In this document: positions 1-5,330 of the stretch, piece by piece
Numbering within the stretch: the first letter of the stretch is position 1
Layout: each line of letters opens with the position of its first letter
NCBI GenBank assembly: GCA_030642565.1
Contig: DAOWNM010000198.1
Span: forward strand, 1 to 5,330
Length of the DNA: 5,330 nucleotides
Direction of reading: 5' to 3'
Source: Bacteroidota bacterium
GTDB lineage: Bacteria; Bacteroidota; Bacteroidia; Bacteroidales; GCA-2748055
Notes under the pieces: model-generated
Database searches by the model: none
Seen by the model: only the letters and a program-made list of their open reading frames with translations
Told to the model about the DNA's origin: nothing
Translations under genes and position numbers: made by a program

Positions 1-12
1 ATAAATTGTTGC

Positions 13-59
13 GTTTTGACTTCTTTATGTCAACGGAAACTGTTTCTTTTGCAAAGAAA
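13..59. repeat. cluster of small overlapping inverted repeats upstream of purH
   Basis: Three short perfect dyads lie in the leader. TTGAC (16-20) pairs with GTCAA (29-33) across 8 bases. GAAAC (36-40) pairs with GTTTC (42-46) around a single central T. TTTCTTT (43-49) pairs with AAAGAAA (53-59) across TGC. The last two overlap, so they cannot form together as RNA hairpins, and both overlap the candidate -7 element. They could be an operator or simply chance in AT-rich sequence. None has the GC-rich stem plus T-run of an intrinsic terminator. Confidence 0.3.
15..51 (+). promoter_or_regulatory. weak candidate Bacteroidota-type promoter for purH
   Basis: Bases 44-51 (TTCTTTTG) match the Bacteroidota -7 element TAnnTTTG except for T in place of A at its second position, and are followed by CA as is common in this group. 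A TTTG at 15-18 could be the -33 element, but the spacer is 25 bases, longer than the usual 19-21 or so. If real, transcription would start near bases 57-60 and leave a purine-rich leader of about 30 bases. No better match lies in the 91 bases before purH. The true promoter could also lie left of the window. Confidence 0.25.
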
Positions 60-91
60 GATAAAAGTAGGAAGAACTATCCATAAAACCA

Positions 92-1615
92 ATGACAACC
101 AATAAGTCAATCAACAGTGCACTGATTTCAGTTTTCTCCAAAGAGGGGCTGGATAGTATTGTAAAAAAACTCCATGAACTGGCTGTTTCCATCTACTCTA
201 CAGGTGGAACACAGAAATTTATCGTGGAGCTTGGGATTCCTGTCACCCCTGTTGAGGACCTCACCTCTTACCCCTCTATTCTGGGTGGTCGGGTGAAGAC
301 TCTTCACCCCAAGGTTTTCGGGGGCATCCTGGCCAGAAGAGAAGAATCGGGCGATCTTGGTCAGCTGGTCGAATATCAGATACCCGAAATCGATCTGGTG
401 ATTGTGGACCTCTATCCTTTTGAAGATACTGTGCGTTCGGGTGCATCGGAACAGAAAATTATTGAGAAAATTGATATTGGGGGGATCTCCCTGATCAGGG
501 CAGCTGCCAAGAATTACAAAGATGTGATGGTGGTTTCGTCGCGTGAACAGTATGGTCCGCTCTGTACGCTCCTCGAAAAAGGTAAAGGTATCACCAGCCT
601 GGAAGAGAGAAAAGCGTTTGCCACTCAGGCTTTCAATGTCTCATCTCATTATGATTCTGAAATATTTAAGTTCTTCGATGGAGGCCAGATGAGCGCCCTG
701 AAGGTAAGCGAAAAATTTTCACGGAAGCTTCGTTATGGTGAGAATCCGCACCAGCAGGGCCTTTTCTTCGGAGAGCTGGATCACATTGTCGAACAGCTGC
801 ACGGGAAGGAGATCTCCTACAACAACCTGCTTGATATTGATGCAGCAGTTGGTCTGATCAGAGAATTTGAAGGGACCACTTTTTCCATCATGAAGCACAA
901 CAATGCATGTGGACTGGCCACACGGGAGAGGCTTGTGGATGCATGGAAAGATGCGCTGGCCGGCGACCCGGTTTCGGCATTCGGGGGTGTACTGATCACC
1001 AACAGGGAGATTGATGTGGAGACAGCCGAAGAGATGAACAAAATCTTTTTCGAGGTGGCGATTGCACCATCCTACAATGAAGATGCCTTGAAAGTGCTTC
1101 AACAGAAAAAGAACAGGATTATTCTGATTCAGAAAAATAGCGAAACGGAAAATAGGACAGTCCGCTCTGTGCTCAATGGAGTGCTTGTACAGGACCGTGA
1201 CCTCTCCACTGAGACGGAGTCAGAAATGAGAACGGCCACCAAAACAGCAGCCACCCCGGAACAAATGGCCGACCTTGTATTTGCCAATAAAATTGTAAAG
1301 CATACTAAATCAAATGCCATTGTACTTGCGAAGAACCAGCAACTGGTGGCCTCGGGAGTGGGACAGACCTCAAGGGTGGATGCGCTGAAGCAGAGTATTG
1401 AGAAAGCGTTGCATTTCGAATTTAATCTGGAGGGAGCTGTGATGGCATCTGATGCCTTCTTCCCGTTCGCAGATAGTGTGGAAATTGCAGAGAAAGCGGG
1501 AGTAAGGGCCGTGGTTCAACCCGGAGGTTCGGTGCGCGACCAAGATTCCATCGATTACTGTGATGCACATGGCATGGCCATGGTTTTCACCGGAATCAGA
1601 CATTTTAAACATTAA
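92..1615 (+). CDS. purH: bifunctional AICAR transformylase / IMP cyclohydrolase
   Basis: PurH catalyses the last two steps of de novo IMP synthesis in the cytoplasm: formylation of AICAR by 10-formyl-THF, then ring closure of FAICAR to IMP. The 507-residue product has the usual bacterial length and two-domain order. The N-terminal MGS-like cyclohydrolase domain (about 8-150) shows YSTGGT (35-40), GGRVKTLHPKVFGG (65-78) and IDIGG (127-131). The AICAR transformylase domain (about 200-507) shows LRYGENPHQ (213-221), the catalytic Lys-His pair K268-H269 in MKHNNACG, DPVSAFGG (292-299), SNAIV (407-411), GVGQTSRVDA (422-431), QPGGSVRDQD (476-485) and the family-typical end RHFKH. Key motifs are intact in both domains, so both activities are expected. 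The start puts the cyclohydrolase domain at its usual place; no Shine-Dalgarno sequence is at normal spacing (AGGAAG near 69-74 is about 17 bases away). It leads the run into mreB, 20 bases downstream. Confidence 0.98.
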   Translation: MTTNKSINSALISVFSKEGLDSIVKKLHELAVSIYSTGGTQKFIVELGIPVTPVEDLTSYPSILGGRVKTLHPKVFGGILARREESGDLGQLVEYQIPEIDLVIVDLYPFEDTVRSGASEQKIIEKIDIGGISLIRAAAKNYKDVMVVSSREQYGPLCTLLEKGKGITSLEERKAFATQAFNVSSHYDSEIFKFFDGGQMSALKVSEKFSRKLRYGENPHQQGLFFGELDHIVEQLHGKEISYNNLLDIDAAVGLIREFEGTTFSIMKHNNACGLATRERLVDAWKDALAGDPVSAFGGVLITNREIDVETAEEMNKIFFEVAIAPSYNEDALKVLQQKKNRIILIQKNSETENRTVRSVLNGVLVQDRDLSTETESEMRTATKTAATPEQMADLVFANKIVKHTKSNAIVLAKNQQLVASGVGQTSRVDALKQSIEKALHFEFNLEGAVMASDAFFPFADSVEIAEKAGVRAVVQPGGSVRDQDSIDYCDAHGMAMVFTGIRHFKH

Positions 1616-1635
1616 ACCAATAATAAAGAAATTCT

Positions 1636-2655
1636 ATGGGATTGTTTTCATTCCAGCAGGAACTAGCCATTGACCTGGGAACTGCCAATACGATAATTAT
1701 TTACAATGATAAAGTGGTTGTGAATGAGCCCTCCATTGTGGCTATAGATCAACACTCCGGGAAATTGATAGCCATTGGTGAGAAAGCCAGGCAGATGCAT
1801 GGCAAAACCCATGAAGATATCAAAACCATACGCCCCCTGCGGGATGGCGTGATTGCCGATTTCCAGGCTGCAGAGCTAATGATCAGGGGGATGATCAAAA
1901 TGATCAATACCAAGCGTAAGCTATTCTCTCCTTCCCTGAAGATGGTGGTATGTATTCCATCAGGAAGTACTGAGGTAGAACGTCGTGCGGTACGCGATTC
2001 AGCTGAACATGCAGGTGGACGGGATGTCTATATGATCTTTGAACCCATGGCAGCCGCCATTGGTATCGGACTGGATGTGGAGGCACCGGTAGGATGCATG
2101 GTTGTGGATGTCGGAGGTGGAACCACAGAAATTGCAGTGATTGCACTTGGCGGTATTGTTTGCAACCAGTCGATCAGGGTGGCCGGTGACGGATTTACCA
2201 GTGATATCCAGACCTACATGAGGCACCAGCACAATATCAAGATCGGGGAACGGACCGCAGAAGATATCAAAATTCAAGTAGGTTCTGCCCTTCCTGAGCT
2301 GGAGGAGCCACCACAGGATTTTTATGTCAGGGGACCCAACCTGATGACGGCACTGCCCATCGAAATACCGATCTCATACCAGGAGATTGGTCACTGTCTT
2401 GACAAATCCATCTCTAAAGTCGAAACTGCCATATTATCGGTTCTGGAACAGACACCGCCGGAACTGTATGCCGACATTGTTAGCAAGGGGATCTATCTTG
2501 CAGGTGGTGGTGCATTGCTCAGGGGGTTGGACAGAAGACTCGCGGAGAAGATATCCATTCCCTTCCATGTGGCCGAAGACCCCTTACAGGCAGTGGCACG
2601 AGGAACCGGGATAGCCCTTAGGAATGTGGACAAGTACCCTTTTCTCATGAGATAG
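1636..2655 (+). CDS. mreB: rod-shape-determining actin homologue MreB
   Basis: MreB is the bacterial actin that forms membrane-bound filaments and orients the elongasome. The 339-residue product has the family length and the full actin/HSP70 nucleotide fold: phosphate-1 loop AIDLGTANT (11-19), catalytic-type Glu E136 in FEPMAAAIG, phosphate-2 loop VVDVGGGTTEIAV (156-168) with D158, the GERTAEDIK segment (204-212) and the adenosine motif LAGGGALLRGL (288-298). A hydrophobic pair L96-F97 lies where Thermotoga MreB has its membrane-insertion loop (family knowledge). The N-terminal tail before the first motif is only about 10 residues (MGLFSFQQEL), so any N-terminal amphipathic anchor is short. 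The ATG at 1636 is preceded only by an A-rich stretch (AATAAAGAAA), with no clear ribosome site. It lies 20 bases after purH and 21 before mreC and appears cotranscribed. Mbl-like paralogues are less likely given mreCD next door. Confidence 0.98.
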   Translation: MGLFSFQQELAIDLGTANTIIIYNDKVVVNEPSIVAIDQHSGKLIAIGEKARQMHGKTHEDIKTIRPLRDGVIADFQAAELMIRGMIKMINTKRKLFSPSLKMVVCIPSGSTEVERRAVRDSAEHAGGRDVYMIFEPMAAAIGIGLDVEAPVGCMVVDVGGGTTEIAVIALGGIVCNQSIRVAGDGFTSDIQTYMRHQHNIKIGERTAEDIKIQVGSALPELEEPPQDFYVRGPNLMTALPIEIPISYQEIGHCLDKSISKVETAILSVLEQTPPELYADIVSKGIYLAGGGALLRGLDRRLAEKISIPFHVAEDPLQAVARGTGIALRNVDKYPFLMR

Positions 2656-2676
2656 GATCGGGGTTTCAAATATAAT

Positions 2677-3495
2677 ATGAGGACACTGCTCAGGTTTTTT
2701 CAAAAGTACTCCAACATGCTGTTGTTTCTGTTACTGGAGATAATTGCCATTGCCATTATAATGCAGAGCAGCAGTTACCAGAGATCCAGGCTCATTGGAC
2801 TGAACCGGCAGGTCACAGGGTACATCTACAGCAAAGTGGATGGTGCCAGGGAGTATTTTTCATTGAAGGAGGTAAACGAGCAGCTTGCAGAAGAGAACCT
2901 GGATCTGAGGAACAGGCTCGATCTAATCTCATCGCAACTCGATAGTGCCACCGTTGTAAGTGAAATGATGGGAGCGCATCGTTACTACTTTGTTCAATCC
3001 AGGATCGTGCACAACAGCATCTACAAACAATATAACTATCTGACGCTCAATAAAGGGAAGAAACAGGGAGTATTTCGAGATATGGGTGTGATTTCAGACC
3101 AGGGACTTGTGGGAATCATCCTGGAGAGCTCTGCCAATTTTGCCACCGTCATCCCGGTAATCAACAGGGATTTCAGGTTAAGTGCAAAGATCAAATCCAA
3201 TAACTATGCAGGAATTCTCCAGTGGGATGGTCTCTCTCCACAATTTGCCATACTCACTGAGATACCGTTTCATGTGGAGCTGACAGAGGGAGATACCATC
3301 CTGACCAGCGGGTTTTCATCCATCTTCCCGGAAGGGATCAAGGTGGGAAGGATTGAATCTTTTTCATTGGAAAAAGGGAATTTTTATGATATCAGGGTGG
3401 AACTATTCACCGATTTTCAGCGCCTTTATCATGTAAATGTGATCCGGAACTATCGACAGGAAGAGCAGTTAAACCTGGAAAAATCGAACAGATAA
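2677..3495 (+). CDS. mreC: rod-shape-determining protein MreC
   Basis: MreC is a bitopic inner-membrane protein whose periplasmic part scaffolds the elongasome and activates PBP2-RodA. The 272-residue product has the full architecture: a short basic cytoplasmic N-terminus, one transmembrane helix (about 13-29), a helical coiled-coil stretch (about 57-90, rich in Glu, Leu and Asn) used for dimerisation in known MreC, then the beta-rich domain (about 106-258). The typical segments are LNKGKKQGV (124-132), GVISDQGLVGI (137-147) and TSGFSSIFPEGIKVGRI (210-226). The C-terminal tail after the beta domain is short and charged. The ATG at 2677 gives a normal N-terminus; the preceding bases (TTTCAAATATAAT) have no Shine-Dalgarno sequence. 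It lies 21 bases after mreB, and its TAA shares a base with the mreD start, consistent with coupled synthesis of the two membrane partners. Confidence 0.97.
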   Translation: MRTLLRFFQKYSNMLLFLLLEIIAIAIIMQSSSYQRSRLIGLNRQVTGYIYSKVDGAREYFSLKEVNEQLAEENLDLRNRLDLISSQLDSATVVSEMMGAHRYYFVQSRIVHNSIYKQYNYLTLNKGKKQGVFRDMGVISDQGLVGIILESSANFATVIPVINRDFRLSAKIKSNNYAGILQWDGLSPQFAILTEIPFHVELTEGDTILTSGFSSIFPEGIKVGRIESFSLEKGNFYDIRVELFTDFQRLYHVNVIRNYRQEEQLNLEKSNR

Positions 3496-3497
3496 TG
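3493..3497 (+). other. TAATG stop-start overlap coupling mreC to mreD
   Basis: The mreC stop TAA (3493-3495) and the mreD start ATG (3495-3497) share one base. No recognisable Shine-Dalgarno sequence precedes the mreD ATG, so reinitiation by ribosomes ending mreC is the simplest way to load mreD. The overlap is seen directly; the coupling is inferred. Confidence 0.75.
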
Positions 3498-3998
3498 TAT
3501 ATCATTGCCAGAAATATCTTCCGCTTCGCTGTGGTTATCCTCTTCCAGGTTCTGGTAATGGACAATGTGATGATCAGTGGATATATGATTCCCTATATCT
3601 ATCTCCTTTTTATTCTGTTGATGCCTTTCGAAACACCCAGGTGGATCCAGCTTCTATCCGGTTTTGCACTTGGACTGACAATGGATCTCTTCACAGGTAC
3701 TGCCGGAATGCATACTGCCGCAACCGTCCTGGTAGCTTTTGTCCGGCCCTACCTGCTTGATTTGCTGGCTCCCCGTGACGGATATGAGCCAGAGACTTTT
3801 CCCCGGATCCACTACTACGGCTTTCTCTGGTTTCTGAAGTACACCCTGCTTATCGTACTTATCCATCACCTGGCACTCTTCTACCTGGAGGTATTCCAGC
3901 TGAAGGTTTTTTTAAGTACCTTGTTCCGGGTGATCCTGAGTTCAATCCTCTCCACCTCAACTATTGTACTCAGTCAGTATTTTGTATTCCGAAAATAG
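3495..3998 (+). CDS. mreD: rod-shape-determining membrane protein MreD
   Basis: MreD is a small polytopic inner-membrane protein of the elongasome that works with MreC. The 167-residue product has family length and is strongly hydrophobic, with about five to six membrane segments near 8-24, 32-44, 52-66, 70-88, 110-131 and 138-162. The recognisable family segment is GLTMDLFTGTAGMHTAA (60-76), with an Asp (D64) inside a membrane helix and the trailing Gly/His/Ala pattern, followed by FVRPYLL (82-88). A polar loop (about 92-106) separates two helical blocks. MreD sequences diverge widely, so the call rests on topology, this Asp-Gly segment and position between mreC and mrdA more than on overall similarity. 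The ATG overlaps the mreC stop, and the TAG is followed at once by the mrdA ATG. Confidence 0.93.
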   Translation: MYIIARNIFRFAVVILFQVLVMDNVMISGYMIPYIYLLFILLMPFETPRWIQLLSGFALGLTMDLFTGTAGMHTAATVLVAFVRPYLLDLLAPRDGYEPETFPRIHYYGFLWFLKYTLLIVLIHHLALFYLEVFQLKVFLSTLFRVILSSILSTSTIVLSQYFVFRK

Positions 3999-4001
3999 AT
4001 G
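3996..4001 (+). other. TAGATG zero-gap junction between mreD and mrdA
   Basis: The mreD stop TAG (3996-3998) is followed with no spacer by the mrdA start ATG (3999-4001). Upstream bases (TATTCCGAAAA) carry no Shine-Dalgarno sequence, so mrdA translation is probably coupled to mreD. The junction is seen directly; coupling is inferred. Confidence 0.7.
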
Positions 4002-5330
4002 AACCAGTATACGGATAGAAGGTATGTTTTTGCAGTAGCAATCATCCTCGTAGGATTGACATTTATGATCCGCCTTTTCCAGATCCAGGTTATCGATAAA
4101 TCCTATGAACAGTATGCCCTGAACAATGCCCAGAGTGTAAGGATCATCTATCCGGCCAGGGGGTTGATTTATGACCGCAATGGAAAAATCATGGTATACA
4201 ACAAGGCCGCCTATGATATTATGGTTACTCCCCGACTGCTGGAACCTTTTGATACCACCGAACTGTGCGAAATACTGAAAATCTCACGTGAAAGTACCAG
4301 GGAGATACTGGAATCAGCCAGGTCATACTCCTACCGTGTGCCCTCTGTTTTTATGAAACAGGTTAGCTACGAAAATGCTGCTCTTCTTCAGGAAAAAATG
4401 TTTCAGTTTCCAGGATTATATGTGCAGACACGTACCCTCAGGGAGTATACCAGTCCTATTGCCTCACATGCGCTTGGCTATGTGGGGGAGGTGGACCAGG
4501 CAATTCTGGACAGCGATCCCTATTACCAGCTTGGTGACTATATCGGCGTATCCGGCATAGAGAAAGCTTATGAGGAGTACCTGAGGGGACAAAAAGGGAA
4601 GAATATCTTCCTGAAAGATGTACATAACCAGACCATTGAATCTTACCAGGATGGAAGGCTGGATGTGACGGTTGAAGTGGGTAAGAACCTGACCATCACA
4701 CTGGATATGGAACTCCAGGAGTACGGTGAAAAGCTGATGTCTCCCTATGTAGGTAGTGTGGTGGCCCTTGAACCCTCCACCGGAGAGGTGCTGGCACTGG
4801 TGAGCGCACCCTCTTACTCTCCCGGTATGCTTGTTGGCAGGAGCCTGGGTGTTGAGTTTGGTAAACTGGTAACAGATACTCTGAATCCCCTTTTCAACAG
4901 GGCTCTGATGGCACAGTACCCACCAGGCTCCACCTTTAAGACCATCATGGCGCTCATAGGTCTCCAGGAGAAGGTGATCTCAACGAGGACCGAGCACCAC
5001 TGCTATTATGGATTTTACGTTGGAAATATACACACCAGCTGTCACCTTCATGAAACACCGCTGAACCTGATAGAAGCCATTCAAAACTCCTGTAATACTT
5101 ACTTTATCAATGTTTTGAAGAGCATTCTGCAGGATGTCAAATTCTCCAATACAGCGGAAGCTTATAACAACTGGCGTAACCACCTCCTCTCTATGGGTTT
5201 TACACAACCCCTGGGTATTGAACTGACCAATGAACTGGATGGAAACATTCCTACGCCTGACTATTTCAACAGGATCTATGGGGAGAACCACTGGAACTAC
5301 CTCACCATTCGTTCCCTGGCTATCGGGCAG
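3999..5330 (+). CDS. mrdA: penicillin-binding protein 2 (elongasome transpeptidase), 3'-truncated by window edge
   Basis: PBP2 is the class B D,D-transpeptidase that cross-links lateral-wall peptidoglycan in the periplasm, paired with RodA. The frame is open for 444 codons to the last base; family members are usually about 600-650 residues, so roughly the last quarter is outside. I translated it by hand. It has a short cytoplasmic tail, one transmembrane helix (about 9-24) leading into RLFQIQVIDKSYEQYALNN, and the N-terminal pedestal motif PARGLIYDRNGK (52-63). The dimerisation region includes ASHALGYVGEV (155-165) and GVSGIEKAYEEYLRG (183-197). The transpeptidase domain starts near TLDMELQ (234-240), with VVALEPSTGEVLALVS (254-269), active-site PPGSTFK (308-314; nucleophile S311, K314) and the SxN motif S364-C365-N366. 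The KTG motif is not reached; the window ends at SLAIGQ, which normally precedes it. C335, C348, H351 and C365 may form a metal site (see findings). The ATG abuts the mreD stop. FtsI is less likely given the mreBCD context. Confidence 0.96.
   Translation, partial: MNQYTDRRYVFAVAIILVGLTFMIRLFQIQVIDKSYEQYALNNAQSVRIIYPARGLIYDRNGKIMVYNKAAYDIMVTPRLLEPFDTTELCEILKISRESTREILESARSYSYRVPSVFMKQVSYENAALLQEKMFQFPGLYVQTRTLREYTSPIASHALGYVGEVDQAILDSDPYYQLGDYIGVSGIEKAYEEYLRGQKGKNIFLKDVHNQTIESYQDGRLDVTVEVGKNLTITLDMELQEYGEKLMSPYVGSVVALEPSTGEVLALVSAPSYSPGMLVGRSLGVEFGKLVTDTLNPLFNRALMAQYPPGSTFKTIMALIGLQEKVISTRTEHHCYYGFYVGNIHTSCHLHETPLNLIEAIQNSCNTYFINVLKSILQDVKFSNTAEAYNNWRNHLLSMGFTQPLGIELTNELDGNIPTPDYFNRIYGENHWNYLTIRSLAIGQ

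Noticed and set aside
29..51. Possible intrinsic terminator of an upstream gene in the leader
   Set aside because: The stems are only five AT-rich pairs and no continuous T-run follows, so it does not meet the form of a terminator; such terminators are also poorly defined in this phylum.
719..1102. 127-codon reverse-strand open frame inside purH
   Set aside because: It lies wholly opposite the intact AICAR transformylase coding sequence, has no recognisable domain, and shares the region with another reverse frame; it is a shadow of purH codon use.
1999..2277. 92-codon and neighbouring 80-codon reverse-strand frames inside mreB
   Set aside because: They are antisense to the conserved phosphate-2 region of mreB and their His/Cys-rich translations resemble no family; no promoter or ribosome site supports them.
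2387..2614. 75-codon forward frame overlapping the end of mreB
   Set aside because: It is out of phase with an intact mreB that carries the adenosine motif here; nothing supports a second product.
4375..4560. 61-codon forward frame inside mrdA in a different phase
   Set aside because: The mrdA frame is continuous through this stretch with conserved PBP2 segments (ASHALGYVGEV, GVSGIEKAY), so this is an out-of-phase shadow, not evidence of a frameshift.
4980..5291. 103-codon reverse-strand open frame inside mrdA
   Set aside because: It is antisense to the conserved SxN region of PBP2, and no separate signal supports expression.
1..5330. Search for a novel system, mobile element, CRISPR array or RNA gene
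   Set aside because: Nearly every base after 91 is accounted for by five intact, well-known core genes with gaps of at most 21 bases; no direct repeat array, terminal inverted repeat, tRNA-like fold or riboswitch-like leader was seen by eye.

Overview
This window is a continuous run of five same-strand genes: purH, mreB, mreC, mreD and the first 444 codons of mrdA (PBP2). It looks like ordinary chromosomal core DNA from a member of the Bacteroidota, probably order Bacteroidales or a close relative. The reasons are the gene order (purH directly before the rod-shape genes), the character of the MreB, MreC and PBP2 proteins, the lack of convincing Shine-Dalgarno sequences before any gene, and a weak TAnnTTTG-like promoter element before purH. 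The order-level placement is an inference from recalled family resemblance, not from a search.

Layout: bases 1-91 are a short AT-rich leader with a weak candidate promoter and small overlapping dyads. Bases 92-1615 encode the bifunctional last enzyme of IMP synthesis (PurH). After 20 bases comes mreB (1636-2655), after another 21 bases mreC (2677-3495), then mreD (3495-3998, sharing one base with mreC), then mrdA, whose ATG at 3999 directly abuts the mreD stop codon and whose frame stays open to the window edge. No gap after base 91 exceeds 21 bases, and I saw no internal promoter or hairpin terminator, so the five genes are most simply read as one transcription unit.

How the genes work together: MreB filaments on the inner membrane face, the single-pass periplasmic scaffold MreC, the polytopic MreD and the transpeptidase PBP2 are core parts of the elongasome (Rod complex), which inserts lateral-wall peptidoglycan. 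The partner glycosyltransferase RodA is expected just past the right edge but cannot be seen here. PurH supplies purine nucleotides and has no known direct role in the elongasome; its position is a lineage-typical linkage.

I found no mobile element, CRISPR array, RNA gene, frameshift or new system. The most interesting item is a Cys/Cys/His/Cys set around the SxN motif of PBP2 that could be a variant metal site.
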